DNA of 64,000 nt from Lasiodiplodia sp. COLG20 (GCA_009801085.1 VNWV01000001.1:1426001-1490000); one strand, 5' to 3'; positions 16,596 through 30,500 are shown, counted from the first letter of the stretch. Notes: generated by a model not told the origin, from the sequence alone. Made by a program: numbers and translations.

Positions 16596-17540
16596 CTTTG
16601 TATTGGAGGTGTAGTAGTGGGATGTTGAAAGAATATAGTTAAGATTATCACACAATTTATATAAACGGAAAGGACGTTGAAAACTTCCGTCGGCGGACTC
16701 CGAACTTGGTGTTAAAAAAATGGGAAGGAAGAAGACAAAAAACGCCTACAGAGGCTTGGAATTGTTCTCCCGGAATGTGTTTTCAAGGTAAGAAGGCAGA
16801 ATGCTCTGGCTAAGAAAAGCCTTGCAGCCAATATGACAGAGGTAAAATAGCACTAGTCCTGAATAAGCGTATATTGCGAAGTTATATCGCCGATTGCTGA
16901 GAATGAATACATGTTATTGGTGCCCGCCAAAGCCCCCGGCAATGCTGGCGATGGCCGTGTCTGGCCGGTCAACGCTTGTGTAACAGTGGCGTGCAGCTCG
17001 GCCTTGCTTCGCCAACTGCGAGGTGGAATCAAGGCTTCCTTCCCACCCTGTTTGAAGCTGAGCCACAAAGCTATGAAAATTCCCCCGCTATCGTAAGCCT
17101 ACATGCATGCGGTGTCTGCAAACTCATTGAAATCCGCGACGCCAAAGGCTTTCGTTGGCAGCGGGAAAATCCGAGTGGAGGCTGAGCTTTCCTTCGAAAT
17201 TTCTGCCTTGTGGAATTTACACGCAAGCACTTGACAAGGCTCCCCGCCGACCATGCTAACTTTTGTACGTGTAGGTCTGATATTGGTGGGTTTTGGAGCC
17301 GTATGTTGCAATTGATAACAGGCATCCATGACCGCTTCCTATTGGACAGGACCACGCGAGCCAGATGAGCCCATTTTCTCACTGGTCGGGAGATGGGGTT
17401 CGCCAGGCTGATTTCTCAGGCGCAGCAGTTAGGCGGTGCTTTGCTAATCCGATTTGGTCTTGACGATAGTAGATATGAAAAATTATATATTTCTGGACTG
17501 AAACGCTACACTATCTACTGTCCTAAGGAGATCATTTACA
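16596..17540. other. Intergenic, divergent upstream regions
   Basis: About 0.95 kb between two divergent genes. No convincing reading frame, RNA gene or repeat was seen. Confidence 0.5.
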
Positions 17541-20057
17541 ATGGACTCTAACACCTCCCAGAGCCTGCCCAAATTCTCCGCTACGAAGTCCGTGGAGTAA
17601 GTCTTCCCGAAATATATGAGAGTGCATTGTGCTTAGATCATTTTGCAGCTTAGCCAGCACGTCTTCACGCAAAAGACGTAGTCTTAGGACACAAGATGAA
17701 CCACGAACACGGGCCGATATTATCATCCGGAGCTCGCACCAGGTCACCTTCGACAAAAACGCTATCCTGGATGCGGCCTCAGACCATGACTGTTACTATG
17801 TTCGCCAGTATTGTCTTCGGAACCTACCGAAGTATGACGACTGCACGGACTATGGTTGTGATGAACAGAAAGCCAAAGGTCTACTCAGCAAGGAAATCGA
17901 CAAGCTCATCAACTTCGCAGTCTTGGATACACCGCCAATGTTTAACAGTCAGGGTTGCTTGGATGGCACCAGCCGCGAGGATTTTGAGAACCTTTCCGGC
18001 CTCTCCGACCAGTTATCATGCATTCTCACGATCTTGCAGCATGACAACTCCAGGCATGGAGTCCAAATTGGCACTGTGGCAGCCCCTGCTGCATGGGACA
18101 CGTTGACTTATACACGAACTCGATTGCGTGTTCGTTATGCCCAAAACGAATCCCACGTGGAAGGGCTTCTTCCGGCAGTGCTACCAGACGAAGAAAAAAA
18201 CGAAGCAGCGTTCCATTACTTACTCGATTATATCCTCGGCGTTATGGCGTGGTGGCTAGTGCGCTGTGCGGATAGCGAGTACTGGAAGAAGAATTTGGTC
18301 TCCATTCTAGCACAATGGGCGGTGAAGATGAAGGTCATTCTAGCTTTCGGCCCTGCTCGTTGTGCTGAGTCAACACTTTGCCAGACCCGCGGCACCATTG
18401 AAGCACTCAAGCTCGAAACTGAGCTCCAAGATGTGGTGATCAGACTTGGTGGGGAAAAGAAAGACGCCGCCTTGGCCCAGACACACACCGATGTGTGCAA
18501 TCTCTACTGTGAAGAGAAGATGAGTCTTCGCGACCCGCTGGAAGCCATCTTGCACAACGTTTTGAATTCCATGAAACAGCACGAGAGGTACGGCAACGAA
18601 GCAGACTTTTTTGAAATTTGCACGATCATTCACCGAAACACCGCAGAGTCAGAAGGTATCAGCAGCTTTCTGGCTGGCCAGCGCCACGGAGATATTGCTG
18701 CATGCTCCGACCTCCGCAAGATCAACATTTGCTACAGCATGTTTCAGCTGCTAAAGCAAAATACGCTTACTTTGGATAGACAAGGGAAATCCGCACCTCC
18801 CAAGTCATCCACGGAGAATGATATCAAAATAACCTTTACGTCCCAACAAGAGAACACTCCCGCCTGTTCGTTGTCCCTTAACAGGATGGACGACGTGATC
18901 TCAGTGCTCGTACCGCTGGTACTGATGACCCCCGATAACGCTGGCAATGTTATGACGTTGGAAGGCGCCACGAATGCATGGGCACATGTAGAAGACCTGA
19001 TCCGGCGTTTCGAGCCACCGCATCCCGGTTTTGCGATGGACTACACACTATCAACGAAACCATGGCGGGATAAATCCAACCGCGATCCAGACGGTAACAT
19101 CTTGGATCCTGACATCGAATCTCTTTCATCGTCGCCTCTTCGGCGCGGTATGACGGGTGTGTCTGAGAAAATTAGCTTGCAAATAGTATCATGTTCTAAT
19201 AAAACAATCCAGCAGATAACCCGACAGCAAACAACTCTCTCGCCAACGACATAACCAAAATGTTCGAAGAGTACAGTGTGGAACTTGAGAAGATGTCGAA
19301 GTGGACCATCACAGCCAACGAGATAATCGTGGAGTGCAAGACTTACGTTACAGTTGTAACGGTTGCCGTTATCTTCTTGGTACTAGGCGGCCTGGCCATC
19401 CCATTCACCGTCGGTGAACGCATTCCCGGCGTCGACCCTTTCCAAATCGCCACGTACACATGGCCACTTGCTGGATTCTTTTTGATCCTCGCAAAAAGCA
19501 TGTACGTTAGTTCTTGGCCCTGGCACGACTTTCTTGACCGACGTGTGGTGTGTCAGTCGGTTTCCGATCTCAGTGATGTCTCTGGGACTAAGCCACAACT
19601 GATACTCCTTTTCCTCCTCAGAAACGAATGGAACAGTTTGCTTGTCACCCGTGGACCGTACAACGGCATGTTCTCTCGATCGTGCGATTCCCGAGATGCC
19701 TCTACAAACAAAGCAAAACAGGCTCGAGCCACGCTCCATCGCGGTCTTGGATTTTCCATCGACGAGCCAGTAGACTTGCAAACCATGCATGCTGCAGGTT
19801 TCGTTGTACTGAAGGTCCGAAATTCAGCAGGTGAGCACTTGATATGCATCGATGGCAGAAAGGGTGGGTGGGATTCAACTAGACGAGGCGAGCGAAGGAA
19901 TTGGATGACTTGTCTCAACTTCAACTACGACGCTCTGGAGAATTATTCCAATGACGCGATGAAGAGGGGGACCGGGAAGCCTCACATGTTGGAGCGTGTT
20001 CCGTTCACGTGGACGAAAGTATTGGGTATTTGCGTCAAATCCTCAAGATTTGGATAG
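17541..20057 (+). CDS. Fungal membrane protein of unknown function
   Basis: Three exons, 17541-17596, 17649-19147 and 19213-20057, give 799 aa. The second intron has a NAGNAG-type acceptor, so its end could also be 19215 (one residue fewer). The N-terminal half (to about residue 480) is soluble and matches nothing I recognise. Two hydrophobic segments lie close together around residues 550-610 (one contains VAVIFLVLGGLAIPF, the other PLAGFFLILA). After them comes a WPWHDFL segment, then RGPYNGMF and FSIDEPVDL. That tail resembles a group of fungal membrane proteins often seen without assigned function. No catalytic motif could be named. Confidence 0.7.
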
Positions 20058-20596
20058 CTTGCGAATCTTTCGATTAGTCTATGCTACGGCCTATAACCTT
20101 TATACGACTGGTTTTATTACTTATTTTCGTAAAAGCCTTTATGTAGCACGTATGAATCCTAACGTACTTAAGCTCTTTTTGAATTCTTTAATTGTTAGTA
20201 AAATCCTCTTCTACGCTGCTAAATAACTAAATATAAAGATACTAATCGTTAAGCTGCAGTTGGCAAAGTAACCATGGCACCGGCTAGCTTGAATAGCTAA
20301 AATATGTCATTTTCTTTTTCATAAATGAGACTCCGAATCATAGGTAAGTTAAATTCTACAGCTATGGTACTGTCTTGGCTTTAGCTTTCGGCTGCAGTAT
20401 CTATCTGTAGCTTGAAGTTGGGAATGCGAACACTGCCATGTAGCATTTATAAGTCCTTATATCTCTTGAACAGCTACATTTACATCACCACGCAACACCC
20501 CTACGAATATTTACCAACGTCCACCTCGCAGCACAATCCTTGCCCAGAGTAAGCCTCTCCCGATTCCAAAAACCCCACCACCCCACCTTCCCCCCC
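20058..20596. other. Intergenic, AT-rich
   Basis: About 0.5 kb, AT-rich, between convergent genes. Nothing supported as a gene. Confidence 0.5.
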
Positions 20597-21215
20597 TCAA
20601 AACAAAAACACGCTCCCCCCATTCCTCCGCTCCCCCTCCCCCTCCCCGCCCTCCACCACCCCCGCCTCCCTCAACCTCTCCTTCAACCTCCCCGCAATCG
20701 CCTTCGGATACTCGGGCGTCCCAATCGCCGGCATCTTCCCCTCCGCCACCAGCCTACTCGTGATACCGTTATCGACCCTGAAAAACGGCACGGGCAGCGC
20801 GGCCTCGGAACCACCACAGGCCTTGGCGCACGCCTGGAAGAGCTTCTGGAACGCCTCGTCGGTGTAGCCGCCGCCGGCGATGACGGCGCGCGGGAAGCCG
20901 CGGGTCGTGAAGTCGTTGGAGCCGAGTTGCGTGTGGAGGGTGGCGGCGGCGGGGGGTGGGGTGGAGGAGGTGTGGGAGGAGAGGATTTGCGGGACTTCGG
21001 TGAGGGTGGCGGGGAGGTCGAAGCCGGCGTAGACGACTGGTTTTGTGAGTGGGTTGGTTGGTTGGTTGGTTGTGTGTGCAGGGGGGTAGGGGAAACGTGG
21101 TGGGGGGAGGGGGAGGAAGGGACGGACCGTCAAATTCAGGGAGCATGTTGGATTTTACTTGGGTGGCTACGGCCTGCGTTGCGCCGCAGACGATGATGGG
21201 GATGGGAGTGGCCAT
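20597..21215 (-). CDS. Small hypothetical protein
   Basis: Two exons, 21215-21128 and 21036-20597, give 175 aa. The 91-nt intron begins GTCCGT and contains a TTGG-type microsatellite. The protein starts MATPIPIIVCGATQ, with a short beta-strand and Gly pattern like a nucleotide-binding fold but too short to assign. A conserved-looking middle (RGFPRAVIAGGGYTDEAF) and a C-terminal Gly/Glu-rich tail follow. The joined frame is continuous and the phase closes. Function not recognised. Confidence 0.6.
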
Positions 21216-21497
21216 GGCGGGGATGGTTGTGGGGGGATTGCTGGTTGGGTAGGTTTTTCGAGGCGCGCAGGGATATGATTTCACTGCTTCTAGTCTTTTG
21301 CAATTATATACGTATCACCGGAGCGGCTTACTAATACCCGGGGGAAGGGGAAGGCCGAAGGTCCGACGAGGAGATAGGGAATTCGTTCAGAGTTTCCAAA
21401 CGTTGAAGGATTCAGCGAGAGCTGACGTGAGATCGGTCTTACGGCGGCGTCTCCATATAAGCCACGGAGCAGTCTGATTTGCCCCGCATCGCCGCAA

Positions 21498-22995
21498 AAA
21501 CAAGAATTCGCAAGCCCAACTACATTTGTTCACGAACTAAGGTCTTTATGGATTGATGCAGTGTGTATCAATCAAGCCAAAATCAAGGAGAGGAACAAAC
21601 AAGCGCAGTTAACGAGCCACAAATACTTTTCAGCGAAGAAGACGCTAAATCAAGAATGCAGAAGAAGCGTACGACTCGCATTTCCTTCATGAACAGTTAT
21701 TCAAGTGGAAACGACACTGTGAAACGAATAGGCTTGAGTTATCAATCGAGGACGATATCTTACCAAGGTAGGAAGAACGAACTGAAAGGGCATTCATGAC
21801 CTTCTTACGCCGGCTGTAGTTCTGTCGTCCCTGGATCATACAGGATACATTAAGCGAGAAGACCATTGTCGTCTGTGGTCAGGACGCTTAAGAATGGTCA
21901 TTGTTATTCCATCAAAAATGATCCTCTGCAGTAAGCGTAATAAATGTGGTTCTAGGGATAGACAGTCCTACCTATCTCAAAAGCCTGGGCCCGATGAAGC
22001 CGCAGTGACGGCGGAAGCGGTTCAGTACAGTTGCAATTGCGAGATCACTGACCCAAAGGATACGGTGGATGCCCTGCTAATGTCCTTTAACCACTGTGAA
22101 CTACAACCTCTTGGCGGAGTCCGTGTACTCAATGTTCACACGACCTGTCATTCAGCAAGAACAAACTTGAGGATTTTGTATTTACTGGGTCCCACAGACG
22201 TTTGCAGCCAATTCTCTCCCGGGTGCCTTCAGCACACTGAGATCCGTTGACATTTTGCTTGAGCCTCCCCGCAGATATCCTGCCGCAATTCCTTTTCCTT
22301 GATTAACGTCTCGTCTTTCCTTCGGTTCAACGGATTCGAAATGGCCTTCGAAGGTTGCAAGCTCGACACCGTTAAATTTGTTACAGACGGGCTACTGGTA
22401 GATAAAGCAAACCACCCCGGCAACACCTCATCTTCGGAGATGATGCGGAAGTGGGAGCGGCTCGCGGTAGAACTATAGCTTCACCGGCCATCCCAGTCTA
22501 TTTGTGAAGCCTTTTATTGCACTTTGAGGGCCCACCACGGCTTCGGTCCATTTTTTGATCCCGAGAAACAGTACTCCCGCTATCCGCCTCCTACACTCTG
22601 TGTTGCATGATAAAATTGGTTTGGTGAGAAGGTGCTAAGGCCCTTTGATAGGTAATACTTCCGCGAGCTGGAAGTGGTCGTTGAGTAGGCAGGAGCAGCG
22701 TATCAGAACACCCAGGAAGCTTCTGATATCGAGAAATATACGACGGCCATAAAGCGGGATTGCAATGACAAAAACTTCTTAATTACCGAGAAGGACTCAA
22801 TGGGGCTGACTTCTCCAGGAGCGGAACCTGGAATCTCCATTGCAAACCTCCAAGGAGAGGTACATCCATTCATTTTAAGCGCTGACCGGGAATCCGCTTA
22901 TTCTCTGACTGGGGCTTCCTACCATGACGACTTCGACGAGCACCATTTCACTTTGGAGAACGTCAGAAGCTTTGGAGAGTTTACGCTGCGCTGAA
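21498..22995 (+). pseudogene. Decayed HET-domain (heterokaryon incompatibility) gene
   Basis: A frame at about 21500-21600 reads FVHELRSLWIDAVCINQ, the core HET motif, and then degenerates. About 0.9 kb further on, pieces in plus-strand frames read SICEAFYCTL and later KNFLITEKDSMGL followed by HPFIL and YSLTGASY, which match the C-terminal half usual in HET proteins (a shared pattern R/K-FFxTExGxxGL...PFxLR...Y). Several stops and frame changes lie between them. The order and spacing fit one gene of normal length that has lost function. Confidence 0.65.
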
Positions 22996-23484
22996 ACGGT
23001 TTGCTTCTTCTGTCCCTCACCTCTCTATCATCTCTTCGGTTCTGGGGTGTACCAGGCACTCAACATCGGTTTTCACGTCGATGAAGGGAAAGCTAGATAG
23101 CAGGCCGCATAGATATGTAGCAATCGGGATAGGTAATTCCTTCAAGAGAGTTTGCAATGGTCACTAAAATGATTGGATGGAGTATGATGTGACTCCAGAC
23201 TAGATCCCAGATCCTGGGGACGTCCCAGTGCGAGGATAAGGCCGCTATGGTATTGAGTTGTCACACCAACAGCTTCTCTCAATCCTTCCTTGAGCAGGTC
23301 CTCGAAACACCTTTACAACAGAAGACCACGAATGCGCAGGTCATGTCAGCCTCGAATAAGGAAAATGAATTTGAAATGCTAGTAGTCTAATCCCGGACTA
23401 CTCTACCATTCTCGGTAACCACGCCCTTACAGGCCCAAACCACCAAGAAAATCGAGAAAGAGGAAAGCAACCAGCCGTACCACC
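22996..23484. other. Intergenic
   Basis: About 0.5 kb between the HET relic and the next gene. Nothing supported. Confidence 0.5.
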
Positions 23485-25649
23485 CTAGGCGCAGACTAGA
23501 GCCGCGACAACCAGAACAAAGCCAACAATAAAAGTCGACAGCACCTCCATCGCCGCAGCGCCTCCTTCCTTCACTCCCTCCTCTCCGTCGCCCAGCTCCG
23601 GCTCGTTCGTGTTCGCCGCAGCAGCAGCCTTTCCACTCGCCGCATCCTCCCTCTCCAAGCCCTCCTTAATCCGCTCCATCACGCCGCCCGCCTCCTCAAA
23701 CCTCTGCTCCCTTTCGAGCCACACGTAGCACGCGAACTCCCAGTCCTCATGACGCCTCTCCTCCCAGCCCTCCGTCAGCACGGCCTTCTGCTCCGCATCC
23801 GTCACCCACGGGAAGAGATTGCCGAAATACGCCACCGCGGTGCTAGCCTTGCGGCTGCGCAGGAACACGACGGTCGGGTGATCGGCGGAGAAGTTAGCCG
23901 CGACGCGGTGGTCGTCCTTCCAGAGCGCGTACGCGGCGCGCGTGCCGTTGGACCAGTTGTAGCACACCGTCTCGAACTCGGCGACGGGCCGCGGCACGAA
24001 CTGCGCGTCGACGCTCGGCCAGTCGACGTTGATGGTGGCCGCGGCGTGGGGGACGCCGGAGTGGCCCGCGGCGGGGATGGTGTTGGGGCCTTCTTCGAAG
24101 ACGATGAGGAGTTGCATTTCGAGGCGGATGATGAGCGAGCCGAAGGCGTGCAGCACGTCCATGGAGCGGCCGTGGAAGGGCGTGGTGTGCGGGTCGGTGA
24201 GGAGCGGGCGGTAGGCGAACTGGGTGGTGGGGGAGGCGTTGGTGAGGTTCGCGAAGTCGACGTGCAGGTAGATCGGCGCGTCCTGCCAGAGCTTGCCGGC
24301 GCAGTAGTTGATGGTCGTGGGCGAGGTGAAGTTCCAGTCGACGACGACGTAGGGGCGGAGGAGTATGCCGGCTTTGCCGAGGCCGGGCACGCTGATGCCG
24401 GCGATGTGGAGCGGCTGCTCGTCGTCGTTGCCTGGGTACATGGGGAACTTCAGGCGGCCCGAGTCTTGGCCTTGGAGGCGGAGCTTCAGCGCGTCGGTGA
24501 AGTCGGTGAAGGTGATGTTGAACCAGCCGAGGCTCGGGGTGAAGTGGCCGTCGGATGAAGGGCTGCGCCAGCCGCCTTGGGTGACGGACACCTTGCCGTT
24601 GAGCGAGCAGTGCGTGCACAGGACCGACAGGTGGTCGCTCTCGTTGTAGTCCGGGCTGGAGGGGAAGTTGAGGGCGCGGTTCTCCAGCGAGTGGTTGACG
24701 TCGATGGTGGCCATCGGGGGAAGGTTGTTGCCTGTGGGGACCACGTCGGCTGTGGGCATGAGCGAGACCGTCTTGGTGGACGGGGCGTTGCTGTCGACGA
24801 AAACGGACGTGACCACGATGCTGCTCGGATGTCTGGGCGCGGCCGAGATGAGACTTGGCTGCGGCTGTCCGTCATCGCTGTCGGGCAGGACTGAGGGGCC
24901 GGCATGGGTGCCGTTGCGCGGATACAGGACGGCTAGATCTTTACGACGGAGCTCGTGCTTGTCCTTGACAGGCTCGTCCGAAGGCGCAGCGCGGGAAGCT
25001 GAAGGTGCAACGCTGGAATCCGAAGTTGCAGCGCTGGAGACCGAAGACGCAGTGCCAGAGGCCGAAGACGCAGCTCCGGACGACGAAGCTTCAGCGTCGG
25101 ACGACGAAGCCTCAGCGAGCTCAGGCGGCACGCTCATGTCTTGACCGAAGATCTGGACGGTATCATCACCAACGAACGCGGTGAAGAAGACCCTGCACGA
25201 GCGTCAGCGTGAGGCTTGGAATCGGAAGGTCAGTACTCACTCAAAGCCGGGGCGGTAACAGCCCGTGTACTCATGAGAGTTGATGATGGCCGTGATCCAG
25301 CCGGCGATGTCGTACATAGAGTCTTCCATGTCCTGGGCGGAGTAGAAACGGAGCTCAACGTAGTGGACAGTGCAGGCGAGGCGGTTGACACGATCGTAGA
25401 AAGCCAAAGGAAGCCCAGCCGAAGCGCCGTCTGTTGCTGTCAGCGACTGCCATTCGTCTTGTCAGGCTCGGCGGACTTACCATTGCTGTATCCGGTGCTG
25501 TCTTCGGCGTTCGAGCTGGCGATAGAGGTGAGGGGCGTGTCGACGGGCGCAAGCTGAGCCTGCGACGCGTCCGACGCGTGAACAAAGCTCATCGAGCATG
25601 CGAGGAGCATGCCCGCGAGCAACATCGTGACGAGGCGGGGGATCTTCAT
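23485..25649 (-). CDS. Secreted/cell-surface protein, probable GPI-type tail, unknown function
   Basis: Three exons, 25649-25481, 25436-25241 and 25192-23485, give 690 aa; the first acceptor may instead be 6 nt later. The N-terminus is a signal peptide with the core VTMLLAGMLLACSMSF. A short conserved-looking domain (LACTVHYVELRFYSAQDM, then HEYTGCYRPGFE) is followed by a Ser/Ala-rich linker of degenerate hexapeptides. A large domain of about 400 aa follows, with many Asn-X-Ser/Thr sites and several Cys. The last 20 or so residues are hydrophobic (FIVGFVLVVAALVCA), preceded by small residues, as in GPI anchors. No enzyme motif recognised. Probably a wall-associated protein. Confidence 0.72.
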
Positions 25650-27001
25650 TCTGAAGACAAGCAGCAGTTCGTGTTGTTGTTGCCAATGGAGAAGTGCTGC
25701 AGGCGGGGCGTGGTTGTTAAGTGCAGGAGGATTGAGGTTGTTAGGTGCAAGAGAAGATCTTGAAGATGGAGGCTTTAAGAGGGCGAAAGTTGAGAGTGAA
25801 TGTCGCGCCCGCCCGCCGCGCGCTAACACGCTTTGGGAAGTGCACGTGAGTGCTTGGTTGCTCGGGGATCCTGCCACTTGCGAAGCAGTGTTATGGACGG
25901 TGCAGCGCTTGGCAACCACCGCCGGGCGCGGCTCTCATGGATGTCCTTATCGGGAGCCCGAAGCACTATCGCGTCTGCCTGGTCCACTCCCAAATTCGAG
26001 CGGAGACTGCCAGGTATCAATTTTGGAAAGCAATGACGCCGCCCGCCGCGCCGAGAGTCCACAGCGCAGCACCCGCCAACCACGGCCCGACCTGCGCCAA
26101 CCGACCGACCGCTCTCATCACCTCTTGCCTTCTCGACCACGAAGACCTGGTTGACATTCAGCTGTGTCTCAAGCGCATATGGCTTTGTGCAGAGCCTCAA
26201 GCTAACCTCTAATATTCCAGCAAACCGAGCAACCACAAGAGGAAGATTCACGGTGGGAAGACTTGTTGAGAGCGGATAGTGCCTCTCTTTCGTTGCATAA
26301 CGAGTTTCCAGATGGCATTTCCTTTCGCAGACACTACAGATTCATGGGGTGCCTGCACTAGTTGCGCTACTTGATGCTACAGTAAGTGCTGCCCTGCCGA
26401 TGGTGTTGTTCTCGAGCGTCGTCTGGCTAACCGAGTGACCAATCAGAACCCCCGCACCCCGCAAACCCCCGGCGACAACGGCGCTCGTTCTTTGACATGA
26501 CATATTCCTACATCAACTCCCATACATCCCATACTATATCCTTCCCTCCTAAGGGTCGTAGACCCGTGATCATGCTTCTCGTTACACCAGGTATGTTACC
26601 ACAACCTCCCCTCGAGTCAATTCCTCTCGTCGGGTCCGCATTACCTTTTCTTACATCTTCATCTTGCACCTCAGCCATAGCTCCAGCTATACAACCATAG
26701 CTAATGCGACACAGTAATAATATGCTAGAAGAGTAGGAACATGTAGTGCCGTTGTCTGATAATGGCTGGGTACCAGTGTTAATTGGCCAAGACTCAGCCT
26801 CGCCGTGGTAACACAAGATGCACAGCCCCGCCCCACATCCCGCTGCCTAAGTGGCCGTCCAATCCTGGACTGTTTTGCCTATGCTGACGTGCATATTCCA
26901 GCCGTACGAACGCGGTCCGGCTGGCCATAAGTGCTGAGTTGTGCCCGCCTCGGAGCGCGCCGTGTCGCACACACCTTCCTCCCTCGATTTCCTCGCTCAA
27001 C
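25650..27001. other. Intergenic, divergent promoters
   Basis: About 1.35 kb between divergent genes. Short open frames here look like chance; no RNA gene or repeat recognised. Confidence 0.5.
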
Positions 27002-30000
27002 ATGGCTGAAGTCATCGGTATACTGTCTGGCGCCATCACGTTCATCGACGCGGGCATCAAAGTTGCAAACCTGCTATCTTCGCTGAAAAACGCTCCGAAA
27101 CGGATCGCAGCCTACCAGGAGGAACTGCAAGGCACCGTCCAATTGGTCAACACCATCAAGAATGACCTTGACCGGTTGAGCAACTGCACAGGATCAATAC
27201 CGTCGTCGCTAATGCCACAGGCGGATCTCGATGAACTTCAACGCTACATCCAGGAAGCCGGCGAGGTGACGAAACAAGTTGAGGCATTCCTCGGTGTTGC
27301 CACAGCATCGTCTCAAGCCGGACGGGTGGAGAAGTCGTGGAAGGCAATACGCGCGCGGAAATTACAGGGAGAGATCACGGAGCGTCTCGAGAGAATGGCA
27401 GGCCTAAAAACGTCGATTCAGTTTTGGTTGAACCGGCAGACCTACCTCATCTCTGCAGGCCAAGTGTATGAGACCCTTTCTCTTGTACAATCTATGTGCT
27501 CTGACAATGTATCTAGTGGTTCAAATATCCATATCAACAGAAGCATACAGGCCTTGCAAGACCGCCTCGACTCTATGGAAGGCCTGCTTCGCACCGCTAC
27601 AAGTAGCGCGGAGGTCTCGATCAGCGCCGCAGTGCAAAGGTCCCAGCATGCAGTTGTGGCCGTGGTGAAGGACGAACTTCGAATGCTACACCAGCCAAAC
27701 TGGGGAAACCAATCAGGACACGCGAGTGCCGCATCCCAGCAAGGAATTGCCAAATTCTCTTTCCCGGCAGCAAATTGCACTTGCAACCGAAGACCCTCTC
27801 CTTATTTCTCGTTGGGACCCATTTACATCCGGGATGACAAAAGGCGCGTCCATGAAGAGCGGTGCCCACTCCGCCATTCTTCCAACCGCAGGATGTTGTT
27901 TGGATTACGGACATCGCTTTGCCACTTCCAATTCGTTGGCTCGTTTGGAGCTCGCGGCTTCTCCTTAGCTCCTCAGGTAAAGCTACCTGGAAGGGTGGTC
28001 GATGCCACTCAATCGAGTACATTCGTGTTCATGAGATCCACTCTCGACCGCGGAAGAGACCCGTTTGAGGATGACAATCCAGTGCAGTCAATTAAAAACA
28101 TATGCTCTGAATTGACGACAGGGCTGAGCATGTGTTTCGCTAATCTCGATGGCTTTGCGAACGACCAGGATCAAGATGGAACAACGCTTCTACATGTTAG
28201 TGTGGATTTGATCTAACATCGTGGCCTGCTGCTAATCGTGGTAACAGGGATTCGTTGAATCCATGGCAACGTTTCAGATGTTGGGCACTGATCTTGCGGA
28301 CGCATTTGATGCGGTCGACTCAGTAGTATCACTCCTTATCTCCTATGGAGCAGATCCGAATGCTACCGTGTCACGGGGTTGGAATGGTGCACGTGGCACG
28401 CCAATGGATCGGGCAATCTGGTTCAGAAAATTGCCTGACTGGGATATAAATGCTGCGGCCGATGGACCTTTTTGGAATGCACTGCTCGAGGCTATTCTAC
28501 AGAAACATGGATGCGAGCTAAGTGACTTTACGAACCCCGGAGCTGCTAATATCAGTACTATCTGGTTGTGCACGCATGATCCCGAGTTTGCCATTGGTAG
28601 CCAATTCCTATCTATAAGTCTTGAGTGTTACTAACGAAACTTAGACCTCGGTTTCCCAGACTATTATCTACCAATGTTTCGCAAGTCCCTTGTCCAACTT
28701 AAGGAAATTACTGCCAAGGGACAAAAGTGGAACGACTACGATAAGCGTTTCCCATCACCGCTAGAGTGTTCTCTCCTCTGGACCGACGGACTTAAACACC
28801 TCCTAGACTGGGGCGTGGACTGCCGCCCCGCTCTGACCACAGCGCTTAAAGCTAATCTTACCTCGGCAATCCGGCTTCTCGTTGCGTATGACTGTCCTGC
28901 GTTCTACGTAGCGCCTAATGTTCCAAAAGTCTTCGATCACGAAACATCGTTGGTGTCTCCAATCTTCTGCGGTGATGCTACCTTCCGGATTACTTTACCT
29001 CACGTTGTCCGGATACGAAGACTGCTATCGGAATATGGATTGAAAGTATTGCCGGAATCTTGGGAAAGGCATCATTTGCAACGCAACATCAGCCGAGGAG
29101 TTCTTCTTGATCAGCATGCACTTGAGATATGGAATGCATTGGAAGCCGGGAATCATCATCCACCCGCTTTTCTCTGGCCTGGAACATTTGCGTCTGTATA
29201 TCATACACTACTACAAGGCCATACAATACGAGGTGGCACCCGTGAGGGCCGTTTGATAACGATGGCAAAATGTCTCTGGGAAGCCGGATTCAGAGACATA
29301 GCTGTGGCCGACTCGGGAGGCTGGACTCCGTTTGATTTAGCTTTCTCCAACGCCGAGTTCAACATTTGTAAATTCTTCCTCTCGAGAGGAGTTCAACCTC
29401 CTTCCGACTCCCTATGGGTGTGCATGAGGCACAATTCACCACCTATTCCAAGCGAGATTCCACCGCGATGGATGATGAAACTGTTTTCGCCATTGGACCA
29501 TGACGAATGCGCTTGTTTCTGCTCGGTCTCTGGCTGCACTCCGGCTATTATCTTGGTTCGCGATCGTGAACGGGGTTATTTGGCTCGAAGACAGCTCGTC
29601 GACGTATTTAAGCGGACCATTTCTCCTGGATCGAGTGAAGAGTGCCACATGGCTTATTTGAGGCTCGAAGTCTTCGAGCGGCTGGGTATGGGCCATACTT
29701 GCTGCCGCAATTGGGCCTACGACAGCGAGAAGAGAAAGATAAGAGAACGTCATGAGGCTATGTGGGAGAAGCTCTCGATGGATGAGATCGAAGAGATTCA
29801 AGCAGAAGACCATGTTCTTCGTCAAGCTTTGGAGGCTTGCATGCAGCTGCTCGAGAATCTTCGGCACGGCTTCAATGGCCGCTTCCGTGATTTCTTGCGA
29901 GCAATCAGGGCAGCCGTGGACTTGATTCTGCCCTTCGAAGATTTGGCTGACGGTGATAGAGTTGCTGAAGTCAAAAAAGAAATTTCCATGAGCGAGGATG

Positions 30001-30500
30001 TCACGTCAAATCAGCTATTCACCCGGGTCGACGAAATTACGGTGTGCGCCATTGTGAGCAATTACCAAAGAATGGCTGCTTGTCTCGGCTCCTACATTGA
30101 TGCAAATATTCAAACCGGACTGAAGAGAGCATTATTTGATTACGCCCCCGAGTTCCAGAGGACGGTGAGAAATATGGAGAGTATGGCCGTGGGCAAGTAC
30201 TCCTCAATGGACGAGGCATATCAGGGGTACTATGCTCCGTATCCCCCACTGAGACAGTCATGGACATTCGAAGCTTCCAAAAAGGCAACTATAACCGACC
30301 TTGTCCACGACTACGTCATCCCGCTTTTTGTAGCACGTGTTATCAGAGATTTGACTATCGGCCGCGCAGAGCTTATACCTCAAGAGATTTTGGACCTTTT
30401 GGAGCGCGAAGGGATAGTTCGGGAGGGAAAGCTGACTGCTCATAGATTAAGGGAGCTCGAAGATATCTTTGCAGAGGGGATTGATATGCTTGCGTTGTAA
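27002..30500 (+). CDS. Fungal protein with STAND-type N-terminal domain
   Basis: Three exons, 27002-28195, 28248-28596 and 28645-30500, give 1132 aa. It starts MAEVIGILSGAITFIDAGIK, the signature of the helical N-terminal domain found on many fungal STAND/NLR-like proteins, followed by coiled-coil-like helices to about residue 230. A Cys-rich patch (CTCNRRPSPYF, then RRVHEERCPL) follows. The C-terminal part holds scattered ankyrin-like units (for example LLISYGADPNA and WTPFDLAFSNAEFNICKFF). No NACHT or NB-ARC P-loop was seen, so it is not a complete STAND ATPase. A role in nonself recognition or signalling is inferred from the family only. The HET gene lies 2 kb downstream on the same strand. 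Confidence 0.8.
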
